Origin: Algoriphagus sp. AGSA1
GTDB taxonomy: Bacteria > Bacteroidota > Bacteroidia > Cytophagales > Cyclobacteriaceae
NCBI RefSeq assembly: GCF_021390545.1
Contig: NZ_JAJUWR010000042.1
Span: 1-40,273 of the forward strand
Reading direction: 5' to 3'
DNA: 40,273 nucleotides
The notes beneath the pieces were generated by a model. That model saw only the letters and a list, made by a program, of their open reading frames with translations. It searched no databases and was not told the DNA's origin. The position numbers and the translations under genes are program-made. Shown here in pieces: positions 25,247-33,519 of the stretch. The stretch's first letter is position 1. Every line of letters starts with the position of its first letter.

Positions 25247-25298
25247 TACAAATGGAATTTTAATTTTATGTCTGCCTGCCATGCGGGTGTTTTCTATG

Positions 25299-26492
25299 TC
25301 AGTGGATTTGCGAGGGATCCAATAGACGATACTGAATGGTTTTCCCCTCGTTTAGGTGTTTGGAGTAGGTGAGGTGAACTAGGCCCTCCCTGTCCTGGAT
25401 CAAGGCAGGATAGGAATATTTTCCCTCCTGTGCCGGGTCTAGTTCAAGGTATTGGGGCGCGCTCCAGACCTTGCCCTCATCTGATGAAATCCAGAGGGCC
25501 AATCGATACCTGCCATCAGGTATATCGTTTCCTACCATCCACCACCTGCCATCCTGAAGTTTTAGCAGTTCCACACTGCCTGTATTCGGGAAGGCCGTTT
25601 TTGTGGCGGCTGTCCAGGTCTCACCCCTGTCTCTCGAAACGCTTTGCTGGATCATAGGAGGGGCATCTCCTGCATCACGGAGCATCGCGAGGATATCTCC
25701 GTTTTCCTTTTGGATCAATGCAGGTTGTATAGGGCCTTTGCCTACCAGCGGTAAGCTGGGTTTCCAACTTTCTCCCATATCATCAGAAATAGCCATCAGG
25801 GATAAATTGAAGCCATCCGAATAAAGTGGTAAAAGTATCCGGTCTTCCATGATGAGAGGCTTAATCCTGGTCATCCATCCCATACTTGTTTTTTTGGAAT
25901 CTTGGGATGCCTCGATAATCATCGTCTCGTATTCTGGAGCATAGGATGACCATCCCAAATGGGCGGGTGGGAGGTCCTTGATTTTTCGTGAAACTTCCTC
26001 CGCAAATTCATCTCCCGGTTTTAAAATAATATTGTCCTGCCAAGTCCATATCGGTGCCCCGGCGGTGCTATAAGAGGTACTTCTTCTCAGCCGAAGTAGG
26101 GAGTTTTCCCACTCGTTGGCATTTACGGCGATCCATACCAAGAACAATTCTTCATTTTGATTGAGAAAAAGTACAGGGTTGCAATCTGGTATTCCCGGAG
26201 TATCTGCCATCTCAAATGGTTTTGACCAGCCGGATTCCCCTCTTTTTTTCCTTGATCCCATCAACAGTACATCATCCGCCTTTCTTTCTCCCGAACCCTC
26301 AAACCATACGCTAAGCAGGTCCCCGCCGGGAAGCGCCACTATACTGCTGGCATGGGTGTGTTTTGCCTGCAAGGGGAATATGGGCTCGTTGAGTAGGGAG
26401 GGTACAAGCTTGGCTTGAGCAAATAGGCAAATCGGTGCCATCATCATTCCTATCCACAGGAACGTTGTTTGCCTGAAAAGGCTTCTTAGCAT
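25299..26492 (-). CDS. Secreted BNR/Asp-box (sialidase-family) protein
   Basis: The protein has a signal peptide (LRSLFRQTTFLWIGMMMAPICLFAQ) and three Asp-box motifs of the SxDxGxxW form (SDDMGESW, SRDRGETW, SSDEGKVW), each on a blade of a six-bladed propeller. The N-terminal HTHASSIVALPGGDLLSVWFEG is typical of BNR_2 proteins annotated as exo-alpha-sialidase. A sialidase arginine triad cannot be confirmed from motifs, so sialidase activity is unproven; many family members act on other sugars. Start 26492 gives a clean signal peptide; the frame extends to 26525. It lies between the deacetylase and propeller genes on the same strand. Confidence 0.8.
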   Translation of the reverse strand: MLRSLFRQTTFLWIGMMMAPICLFAQAKLVPSLLNEPIFPLQAKHTHASSIVALPGGDLLSVWFEGSGERKADDVLLMGSRKKRGESGWSKPFEMADTPGIPDCNPVLFLNQNEELFLVWIAVNANEWENSLLRLRRSTSYSTAGAPIWTWQDNIILKPGDEFAEEVSRKIKDLPPAHLGWSSYAPEYETMIIEASQDSKKTSMGWMTRIKPLIMEDRILLPLYSDGFNLSLMAISDDMGESWKPSLPLVGKGPIQPALIQKENGDILAMLRDAGDAPPMIQQSVSRDRGETWTAATKTAFPNTGSVELLKLQDGRWWMVGNDIPDGRYRLALWISSDEGKVWSAPQYLELDPAQEGKYSYPALIQDREGLVHLTYSKHLNEGKTIQYRLLDPSQIH

Positions 26493-26501
26493 TTTTAATT
26501 G

Positions 26502-26569
26502 ATATGTGTATCCGCTTAACCGCACCTATGTTTTTGGAATAATCGTTGGAAAATCATTGCGGACAATCA
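26502..26569 (+). repeat. Short dispersed element with TATCCGC and GCGGACAATCA ends, copy 3
   Basis: ATATGTGTATCCGCTT at the left and TCATTGCGGACAATCA at the right bound a 68-bp segment that fills the gap between the deacetylase stop and the sialidase-like start. It looks like a shortened version of the elements at 3878 and 25079. Confidence 0.4.
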
Positions 26570-26571
26570 TA

Positions 26572-27642
26572 CTATTTACTGTTTCTCCTACGCTCCATGA
26601 CTTCCTTCCATGTAGTAAGGATTATTTTTTCCTCTTCAACATAGGCTTTCAATTCAGGTGAAAGCATGGCTTCCAAGTCAGCTTGTCTGGAAGCCCCTGA
26701 TCCTGAAAACCTTTGGAAATTTTCTGTATTTTCACTGCAATGGACTATGATCATGGCTAGCCCAGGTTCCAGCTGCTCCAGTGTCTCTTTGAATTTCATG
26801 ATTTTATGCTGGGTCAACTCCCTTTGGGTAAAGGAAACCTTGTCTGGTCTCCAGTCTCCACTGTCCTTGTGAAGGTCATCCAGCACAGGAAATCCCGAAC
26901 TCCAGATTTTTTCTCCCATAGCCTGGGCTTCACGCAGAACAGCGGGAGTGGGAAGATCCATGCCTTCCTGGTAATTTCCTTCTTTCTTCAATTGCTTTAT
27001 CATAGCCTGTTGAAAACTTTCAGTGATAAGTTTATTGTTGCCACCCGGGAACATAATCGGGATCTGGTATTCCAATCCTACCTTGAGATAAGTTTCCAGA
27101 AATTCCGGGCTGGCAAACAATGTGCCCATATGGGAATCCAGGTGGGTGGGCAAGATGCCGTTTTGCAAGGCACGCTCCACCTGCGCTTTTAATTCCAAAT
27201 ACACTTCCTCTGCGGGGGCATGAGCTACGACTTCCTCTACACTGGGCCAAAAAGAGCCTTCAGGATCCAATAATCCCGGTACCAAAGTCCTACCGGCCAG
27301 AGGTTCCCAACGGTAAGTTTTCCATTCAGAGGTGAGCACCAGGTGCAATCCAATATCCATTCCGGGTGTCTCCTTGCTTAATCTCAAAAATGTACCCGCC
27401 CAGGGACAGGGCATCATCACGCTACAGGAGGTGGCCACGCCTTCTTGCATTGCCTGAAAAGTGCCCTGATTGGACTCATAGGACATACCGGCATCATCTA
27501 CATGAAATATAACCACTTTTCTGCCCTCCGGATAGCCCAGCCTTTCAGCATACGTCTTTCCGGATTCGGTCTGGGCAAGTGAAACAGAAAGAGTTGAAAC
27601 CCAAAGAGCTAGTATTACCTTACTTTTATTGTATAGGCGCAT
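26572..27642 (-). CDS. Secreted ChbG/YdjC-family carbohydrate deacetylase
   Basis: The family removes acetyl groups from N-acetylated sugars with a metal ion. Conserved metal-site motifs are HVDDAGM (two Asp, about residues 47-50), GLHLVLTSEW (about 98-107) and THLDSHMGT (about 166-174). A signal peptide (VILALWVSTLSVSLAQ) means it acts outside the cytoplasm, unlike cytoplasmic E. coli ChbG. At 356 residues it is longer than ChbG (about 250), with an insertion between the metal motifs. It is first in a minus-strand series with the sialidase-like and propeller genes and lies divergent to the permease, which supports a role in amino-sugar or glycan use. Confidence 0.85.
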   Translation of the reverse strand: MRLYNKSKVILALWVSTLSVSLAQTESGKTYAERLGYPEGRKVVIFHVDDAGMSYESNQGTFQAMQEGVATSCSVMMPCPWAGTFLRLSKETPGMDIGLHLVLTSEWKTYRWEPLAGRTLVPGLLDPEGSFWPSVEEVVAHAPAEEVYLELKAQVERALQNGILPTHLDSHMGTLFASPEFLETYLKVGLEYQIPIMFPGGNNKLITESFQQAMIKQLKKEGNYQEGMDLPTPAVLREAQAMGEKIWSSGFPVLDDLHKDSGDWRPDKVSFTQRELTQHKIMKFKETLEQLEPGLAMIIVHCSENTENFQRFSGSGASRQADLEAMLSPELKAYVEEEKIILTTWKEVMERRRNSK

Positions 27643-28009
27643 AAGAAATGGGCAGATTTGTGATTGTCATCATTTTTATTTAATCAGTTTAAATTGTAGT
27701 GTCCACTTGCCCTTCGGGTCTGTTTTCAACCGAACTCTTCTATCCTGTGGTCAAACCCATATCTTTTTTTGGGTTCCTATTCTTATGTAAAGCAACTCCA
27801 ACCTCATGACCAATCTACTGGACCACCGCCCGGGGTGGCGTATGCACTCTTTTGTAAATCCTAAACTATAAATGCATTGAATTTCAATAGTAGTACCCCT
27901 TATTGTGGAGAATGGACTAATGGTCAATTGGTTTTTCTTTAAATTAAAGAATTGTTAAGCATACAGTTCTGAAAGGATTTTTACCTAAAATTGGACTGAA
28001 ATCAATACC
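27643..28009. other. Divergent intergenic region between deacetylase and permease genes
   Basis: The region is AT-rich, with an AACCCA...TGGGTT inverted repeat at about 27748-27772 and a GGACTAATGGTC-like imperfect palindrome near 27915. It must hold the promoters and operators of the two divergent units, including sites for the XylR-like regulator, but no TAnnTTTG box could be assigned with confidence. Confidence 0.35.
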
Positions 28010-28175
28010 TTATACAGCCGCCTGCTGCCAGTGAAGTGATCAATGTGTTTTAGGATTTACAAAAAACAGCATTGAACCCTTCCTGTGCTGAGCGAAGTCG
28101 AAGCAACGGGCTGCCTCCCGGGGATTTCGGGTTTAACAAAGAAAACATGACAGCTGACATCATTGCGGATAATCA
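28010..28175 (+). repeat. Dispersed element with GCGGATAATCA end, copy 4
   Basis: The left part (TTATACAGC) matches the left end of the 25-kb copy, the middle has GTGCTGAGCGAAGTCGAAG, and the right end is CATCATTGCGGATAATCA (28158-28175), only 10 bp before the permease ATG. The left TATCCGC motif itself is missing or degenerate. Confidence 0.4.
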
Positions 28176-28184
28176 GATAAAAGT

Positions 28185-29462
28185 ATGACAGGAAAAACCA
28201 AACGTGGGAAAACGAAGATTCTCTTATTGATTTTTTTGATATTCTTCGTCATATCCCTGATGTCAAATATCCTCGGCCCCATCATCCCTGGGATTATCGA
28301 CAGTTTTTCCTTAAGCTATGGATTGGCAGGTTTCCTGCCGTTTGCGTTTTTTGTCGCATATGGGGTCATGTCCCTGCCGTCAGGCTTGCTTGTCGAACGC
28401 ATGGGCGGAAAAAAGGTGTTGTTGCTGGCATTTGCACTGGCCGCAGCCGGTGCCCTGCTGTTTGGTTTTACTCCTAGATTTGGATTTGCGCTGACTTCCT
28501 TGTTTATCATCGGATTGGGAATGGCAATGCTGCAGGTGGTGATTAACCCACTGCTGAGGGTGACCGGCGGAGAGGAGCATTTTGCCTTCAATTCTGTTTT
28601 GGGGCAGCTCGCATTTGGGTCGGCCTCATTTCTGAGTCCTATGCTATATAGCTATATGGATCAAAACCTATTCTCCGAAACAGCCCCTTACTGGATAGTG
28701 CTATTGGAAAATTGGGTGCCTGCCGGGATGAAGTGGGTTTCTGTATATTTTGTCTTTGCCTTGCTGGCCTGTGTGATGCTTGCTCTGATAGGGCTCACAC
28801 ATTTCCCTAAAGTGGAGTTGAAATCCGATGAAAAAATAGAACTGGGCCTTACCCTAAAAAAATTGTTGGGGAAAAGGCTGGTCTGGTTATACTTCCTTGG
28901 GATTTTCTCCTACGTGGGCACTGAGCAGGGAATAGCTAACTGGGTGAGTCAGTTTCTACAGGATAATCATGGTGTAGATCCCGGTACAGGAGGGGCTCAG
29001 GTCATTTCCTATTTCTGGGGATTGCTGACGATAGGATGTTTGTTTGGCCTGGTGTTGCTAAAATTCCTGGACAGCAGGCTGGTGCTGATCCTGTTTACGG
29101 TTGCTGCTATGCTGGCTCTTATTACAGGACTTACCGCACAGGGAAATCTCGCGTTATTTGCTTTTTCCTTTTCCGGGTTTTGTCTCTCAGTGATGTGGTC
29201 TATCTTGATTTCCCTGGCACTGAATTCGGTGGATTTTGCCCATGGTACCTTCGCCGGGCTGCTTTGCTCGGGGATTGTAGGCGGTGCGGTAGTCCCCCTC
29301 ATCGTCGGCAGTTTGGCAGATAGCATAGGGCTGCATGCGGCTATGTTTTTTCTTTTTGTTCCCTTGGGGTACATCTTGTTTATCGGAGTATGGGCCAGGC
29401 CATTGGTGAAAAACTCCAGGGTCACATCGTTCAAAGAGCTTTTTGACCGAAACCATGCATAG
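28185..29462 (+). CDS. MFS sugar permease, FHS (FucP/GluP-like) family
   Basis: The 425-residue protein has 12 predicted transmembrane segments and imports a sugar by proton symport. FHS-type features are NILGPIIPGI near the N-terminus, LPSGLLVERMGGKKVLL (the loop 2-3 MFS signature) and the long GMAMLQVVINPLLRVTGGEEHFAFNSVLGQL segment, typical of fucose/glucose/galactose permeases. Its gene overlaps the XylR-like regulator gene by 8 bp, and it diverges from the deacetylase gene. The transported sugar is probably a product of the adjacent secreted enzymes; which one cannot be told. Confidence 0.85.
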   Translation: MTGKTKRGKTKILLLIFLIFFVISLMSNILGPIIPGIIDSFSLSYGLAGFLPFAFFVAYGVMSLPSGLLVERMGGKKVLLLAFALAAAGALLFGFTPRFGFALTSLFIIGLGMAMLQVVINPLLRVTGGEEHFAFNSVLGQLAFGSASFLSPMLYSYMDQNLFSETAPYWIVLLENWVPAGMKWVSVYFVFALLACVMLALIGLTHFPKVELKSDEKIELGLTLKKLLGKRLVWLYFLGIFSYVGTEQGIANWVSQFLQDNHGVDPGTGGAQVISYFWGLLTIGCLFGLVLLKFLDSRLVLILFTVAAMLALITGLTAQGNLALFAFSFSGFCLSVMWSILISLALNSVDFAHGTFAGLLCSGIVGGAVVPLIVGSLADSIGLHAAMFFLFVPLGYILFIGVWARPLVKNSRVTSFKELFDRNHA

Positions 29463-30630
29463 GGTTATCTTATTGTTGGACTTTGCTGAAGAGTACAGTA
29501 AGTTATTGCTGAAGGGGATCTCTGCCTATTCTGCCAGAAACGGCCAATGGTCATTTTGCAGAATGCCCCTTTATTACCGGGAGATGATAGGGGTGAAAGG
29601 GATTGCGGACTGGGCCAGGGAATGGAAGGCAAATGGCATCATTGGGCAGCTTTACAACGAGATGGAGGAAGGCTTTCTCGCGGAAGACATCCCGGTTATT
29701 GCCCAGGATTTTAAGGAAAGGTTTGAGAAAATCCCCAATATCACCGGATCCTATAGGGAAACCGGCATGATGGGCGCTGAATACTTTTTGAACAAAGGAT
29801 ATTATCATTTCGCGTTTTATGGTTTCAACAATATCGTGTGGTCCAGAGAGCGGGCAGAGGGCTTTGAATCTGCCGTTCAGGAGGCGGGTTATGAGGTGAA
29901 CTACTATGAGCATAAAAAATCCCACACTGCCGATATGTGGTATTACAAAAGCAAATCACTTAGCAAATGGCTCAAAAATCTCCCCAAACCAGTGGCCTTA
30001 ATGGCATGTGATGACAACAGAGCAGTCCATATAATCGAGGCCTGCAACCACAATAATATTAAAGTCCCACAGGAGGTGGCCGTTTTGGGAGTGGATAACG
30101 ATATGACCTTTTGTGAACTCTCAGACCCACAACTGTCCAGTATAGACCTGGATATAGAGCGGGCAGGGTATGAGTCAGCCCGGCTTTTGGATGAAATGAT
30201 CAGAACAGGGGAAAAAAACATCCGGGATATCATTGTCCCCCCGTTGAAAATCATCACCCGTTCCTCTACCGACATGTATGCCTCCTCGGATGAATATGTG
30301 GCGGAAGCCCTGACTTTTATCCACAGGAATATAGATAGCAATATTTTGGTGGATCAGGTGGTCAAAGAAGTTCCGCTTTCCCGCAGAGCCTTGGAAAAGC
30401 GTTTTCTGAAGATCACAGGGCAGCCTGTGTACAAGTATATCACCAAGGTCAGGATGGAGAGACTGGCCCAAAAACTCCTCAGTACTGACCAGAGTGTGTT
30501 TGAGCTGGCATTGGATTTGGGCTTTCAGGATAGTAATAACCTTGCTAGGCAGTTCAGGCAACTGACCGGATTTGCCCCTGGGGAGTATAGGAAGCGGTTT
30601 GGGAGCAACACTACCTCCTTCAAAAGGTAA
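29455..30630 (+). CDS. XylR-like regulator: LacI-type sensor domain plus AraC-type HTH
   Basis: Residues of about 1-270 form a periplasmic-binding-protein-like sugar sensor (MACDDNRAVHIIEACNHNN, VAVLGVDNDMTFCEL, and PQLSSIDLDIERAGYESA are typical of LacI/XylR). The last 100 residues hold the two AraC HTH motifs (VDQVVKEVPLSRRALEKRF, VFELALDLGFQDSNNLARQF). The same fusion is found in E. coli XylR. The chosen ATG overlaps the permease stop (ATGCATAG), a classic coupling; a TTG at 29443 would add four residues. It most likely regulates the permease and the divergent secreted enzymes in response to a monosaccharide. Confidence 0.88.
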   Translation: MHRVILLLDFAEEYSKLLLKGISAYSARNGQWSFCRMPLYYREMIGVKGIADWAREWKANGIIGQLYNEMEEGFLAEDIPVIAQDFKERFEKIPNITGSYRETGMMGAEYFLNKGYYHFAFYGFNNIVWSRERAEGFESAVQEAGYEVNYYEHKKSHTADMWYYKSKSLSKWLKNLPKPVALMACDDNRAVHIIEACNHNNIKVPQEVAVLGVDNDMTFCELSDPQLSSIDLDIERAGYESARLLDEMIRTGEKNIRDIIVPPLKIITRSSTDMYASSDEYVAEALTFIHRNIDSNILVDQVVKEVPLSRRALEKRFLKITGQPVYKYITKVRMERLAQKLLSTDQSVFELALDLGFQDSNNLARQFRQLTGFAPGEYRKRFGSNTTSFKR

Positions 30631-30664
30631 GAATAGGTTGTGCCAGTTTCCAGTCGCAGTGATC

Positions 30665-30729
30665 AGTATCAAGTATCAAGTATCAAGAATCAAGAGCCAA
30701 GAGCCAAGAGCCAAGAACCAAGAGACAAG
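30665..30729. repeat. 9-unit 7-base repeat tract, AGNNNCA type
   Basis: Nine consecutive words obey AGNNNCA strictly (AGTATCA, AGAATCA, AGAGCCA, AGAACCA, AGAGACA). This is the clearest example of the invariant AG....CA frame in the window. Confidence 0.8.
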
Positions 30730-31178
30730 CCTGCCTGCCGTAGGTAGGAATTACGAGTAGGTTGGATTATAGACTTTCAGCTTTCTCACTTCAGCTTTCA
30801 GACTTTATTTCTGCCTCCTGCGACTGAGATCCGCCACCGTTCGTGTCTCACGAACGGTCTATTACCTGCCATAATGGGTTTTGTTCATTTCGTCCTTCGT
30901 CCTCGCAAAGACGGTGCTGACACCGGACACCCCACATCTGTCACCCAGCACCCCACTGTCTTCGGTCTCCGGTCTTCCGTCTTCCGTCTCCCAACACCGA
31001 TTGCGTCATTTCCACCCCTCGGACTTGACACTCCTTTCCATAAGGACTGTGTGCTCCGAGGGCAATGGCCATGATTCTAATTGAATCCCCGGGTTAAAAC
31101 CCGGGGCTACAAAATCTATCATGCCTACGGCATTGCTCATTTACACAGGATTTTAGAAATAAACTTCCCACTGTCTTC
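30727..31178. repeat. 452-bp direct repeat, left copy (flanks the DUF4143 ATPase gene)
   Basis: This segment recurs at 32885-33336 with a constant offset of 2158 bp and only about five mismatches. It includes a GCCTGCC-type hairpin, a CTTTCAG 7-base tract, the perfect palindrome CCGTTCGTG-TCT-CACGAACGG (30837-30857), an 11-word 7-base tract (30919-30995) and the compound REP-like element 31083-31155. Apparent open frames inside it are repeat-derived. Confidence 0.9.
31083..31155. repeat. Compound REP-like element, copy 2
   Basis: A perfect palindrome CCCCGGGTT-AA-AACCCGGGG (31087-31106) is followed by CTACAAAATCTATCATGCCTA, a TGCCTACGGCA hairpin and CACAGGATTTT. The order equals that at 5919-6030. 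A near-identical copy lies in the right direct repeat (33241-33313). Confidence 0.65.
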
Positions 31179-31239
31179 CGTCTCCGGTCTCCTGTCTTCG
31201 GTCACCCAACACCCGACATTGGTCACCCAACACCCCTCC
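31170..31239. repeat. 10-unit 7-base repeat tract, changing from TCCGTCT to CCCAACA words
   Basis: Ten consecutive words change from TCCGTCT/CCGGTCT to CCCAACA/CCCGACA through TCGGTCA while keeping the 7-base phase. Confidence 0.7.
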
Positions 31240-31284
31240 TCCCTAACATGGATATAGACAGACTACTAATTTAAATAATGTACA

Positions 31285-31313
31285 TTGTAGTGAACAAAAT
31301 TTCTATATCTTTG
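31285..31313 (+). promoter_or_regulatory. Bacteroidota-type promoter of the DUF4143 ATPase gene
   Basis: TTG (31285-31287) and TATCTTTG (31306-31313) are separated by 18 bases, close to the TTG-N19-TAnnTTTG consensus. The ATG at 31333 follows a leader of about 12 bases. This is the best promoter match in the window. Palindromes AATGTACATT (31277-31286) and ATTGTA-ATA-TACAAT (31317-31331) flank it. Confidence 0.65.
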
Positions 31314-31332
31314 TTTATTGTAATATACAATT

Positions 31333-32523
31333 ATGCAGGAGTTATTTAGTTTACATCAAAAACTTTTAAGAAATACTTCACTGGATTTTCAGAGAAGTTT
31401 ACTTGCATCTATCCGTTGGGAAAATAGATTGATAGGCATTACCGGAGCGAGAGGAGTGGGCAAAACCACCATGCTGCTCCAATATCTGAAAAAGCAGTTT
31501 GGAGAAGGTGATAGTACAGTGCTTTTTGTGTCATTGGACCATTTTTGGTTTTCTGCCAATAGCCTTTTGGACCTTGCGGATCAATTTACCAAAATGGGAG
31601 GGAAGGTTTTGGTTTTGGATGAAGTTCATAAATATCCTGACTGGTCCAGGCAATTGAAGAATATCTATGATTTTTATCCTGAGCTGAAAGTTATTTTCAC
31701 GGGATCCTCCTTATTGGAAATACTGAATTCCGCAGCAGATTTGAGTAGAAGGGCATTGATATATCAGCTTAGCGGACTCTCTTTGAGGGAATATATAAAC
31801 TTGGAAACTGACTTAAAGCTTCCAATACTGAAAATGGAGGATATTTTAGACCGACATGTGGAGCTAAGCAATGAACTCCTCACGGGTTTTCGCCCTTTTC
31901 AATACTTCAAGGATTATTTGAAAAAGGGTTATTATCCTTTTTCACGGGCGTTTGGAGAGCTATATGAGCAGCAACTTACTGCGGTGGTAAATTTGGTGCT
32001 GGAGGTTGAACTGCCCCAGCTCAGAAAATTTGATGTTGCTTATGTTCCTAAAATCAAACAATTACTGGCAATTATTGCTGATTCTGTTCCCTTTGTGCCC
32101 AATGTCACTAAGCTTGGACAGAAAATCGGGATAAACAGAACTACTCTTTTAACCTACTTTCATTATTTGGACCAAAGTAAATTGACCAAGAACCTTTACC
32201 AGTCCACAGAAGGTATTTCATTGTTACAAAAACCGTCCAAGTTATATCTGGAAAACACTAATCTGGCTTTTGCGCTAGGAAAAAATGTAGATATAGGTAA
32301 TCTAAGAGAAACCTTCTTTTTGAATCAGGTGGGCTATCATCATAAAGTTGTATTGCCTCCAAAAGGAGATTTCCTGATCAATAAGAGCTGGAATATAGAA
32401 GTTGGGGGAGCTGGAAAATCGTTGTCTAAAGCAGGATTGGATAGCGGATTTATTGCTGCCGATGATATTGAAACCGGTTTTGGATCTAAAATACCTCTTT
32501 GGCTCTTTGGCTTTCTTTATTAG
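31333..32523 (+). CDS. AAA_14/DUF4143 family ATPase
   Basis: The 396-residue protein has a Walker A motif (GARGVGKTT, residues 38-46), a Walker B (VLVLDE, Asp96-Glu97) and a sensor-like FTGSSLLEI around 133-141. The C-terminal DUF4143 part contains an EVGGAGKS motif (about 357-364), similar to the E(I/V)GGKxK core considered to be a PD-(D/E)xK-like nuclease fold. The family is abundant and often multi-copy in Bacteroidota and archaea; its function is unknown. It has its own promoter and sits alone between 452-bp direct repeats, which suggests gain or duplication as a cassette. AT content is higher than in neighbouring genes. Confidence 0.85.
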   Translation: MQELFSLHQKLLRNTSLDFQRSLLASIRWENRLIGITGARGVGKTTMLLQYLKKQFGEGDSTVLFVSLDHFWFSANSLLDLADQFTKMGGKVLVLDEVHKYPDWSRQLKNIYDFYPELKVIFTGSSLLEILNSAADLSRRALIYQLSGLSLREYINLETDLKLPILKMEDILDRHVELSNELLTGFRPFQYFKDYLKKGYYPFSRAFGELYEQQLTAVVNLVLEVELPQLRKFDVAYVPKIKQLLAIIADSVPFVPNVTKLGQKIGINRTTLLTYFHYLDQSKLTKNLYQSTEGISLLQKPSKLYLENTNLAFALGKNVDIGNLRETFFLNQVGYHHKVVLPPKGDFLINKSWNIEVGGAGKSLSKAGLDSGFIAADDIETGFGSKIPLWLFGFLY

Positions 32524-32607
32524 TATGACAAATACCCGTCTGAGTGTAGAAAATGCGTGAAACGGTGTGTATGCCTGTGACTGGATCGGACAGCAGTCGT
32601 AGTGATT

Positions 32608-32705
32608 AGTATCAAGTATCAAGTAGCAAGTATCAAGTAGCAAGTATCAAGAACCAAGAGTCAAGAACTAAGTGACACGAACCAAGAGAGAAGAGTCAAG
32701 AGCCA
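32608..32705. repeat. 14-unit 7-base repeat tract, AGNNNCA type
   Basis: Fourteen consecutive words follow AGNNNCA with few deviations (AGTATCA, AGTAGCA, AGAACCA, AGAGTCA). It precedes the right direct repeat. Confidence 0.78.
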
Positions 32706-32884
32706 GGAAAGAGCAAAAGATTAAGTTGTAAGAGTTGGTCCACTGCCCAAGATCCTCTTTAGAATACTATCAAAGGGCTGGGTGGAAAAGACAGCAAGGT
32801 TACCAAGAGCTCTACAGGAGCGGGATATCCAGTCGCAGTGATCAGACGCAAGAATCAAGAGCCGAGAGCCGAGAACCAAGAGAT

Positions 32885-33336
32885 AAGCCTGCCTACCGTA
32901 GTTAGGAATTACGAGTAGGTTGGATTATAGACTTTCAGCTTTCTCACTTCAGCTTTCAGACTTTATTTCTGCCTCCTGCGACTGAGATCCGCCACCGTTC
33001 GTGTCTCACGAACGGTCTATTAACTGCCATAATGGGTTTTGTTCATTTCGTCCTTCGTCCTCGCAAAGACGGTGCTGACACCGGACACCCCACATCTGTC
33101 ACCCAGCACCCCACTGTCTTCGGTCTCCGGTCTTCCGTCTTCCGTCTCCCAACACCGATTGCGTCATTTCCACCCCTCGGACTTGACACTCCTTTCCATA
33201 AGGACTGTGTGCTCCGAGGGCAATGGCCATGATTCCAATTGAATCCCCGGGTTAAAACCCGGGGCTACAAAATCTATCATGCCTACGGCATTGCTCGTTT
33301 ACACAGGATTTTAGAAATAAACTTCCCACTGTCTTC
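32885..33336. repeat. 452-bp direct repeat, right copy
   Basis: Nearly identical to 30727-31178 and in the same orientation. The few differences include a base in the leading hairpin, TTAACTGCC for TTACCTGCC, and GCTCGTTT for GCTCATTT. It includes the second intact palindrome at 32995-33015 and compound REP-like element copy 3 (33241-33313). Confidence 0.9.
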
Positions 33337-33415
33337 GGTCACCCAACACCCGACATCGGACATCCGGCATCGGACATCCGGCGTCCGGCATCCGGCATCG
33401 GTCACCCAACATCCC
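33332..33415. repeat. 12-unit 7-base repeat tract, ACATCCG/GCATCGG type
   Basis: Twelve consecutive words keep exact phase, mostly RCATCSG variants bracketed by TCACCCA. Compared with the equivalent position after the left direct repeat (31170-31239), the word content is different although the flanking repeat is nearly identical. Confidence 0.75.
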
Positions 33416-33519
33416 ACTTACCCCCCCATCTCTGTGTTTTCAAATTGTTATCAACTTCCTGATAACCCAAACCATAAATTAACAAACTGGTAATCAGTAG
33501 CTAGGTAGTCCGTTTTTTA

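Noticed and set aside
30874..31084. Two overlapping open frames duplicated at 33032-33242
   Set aside because: They lie wholly in the 452-bp direct repeat over heptad tracts and palindromes; residues simply translate repeat words.
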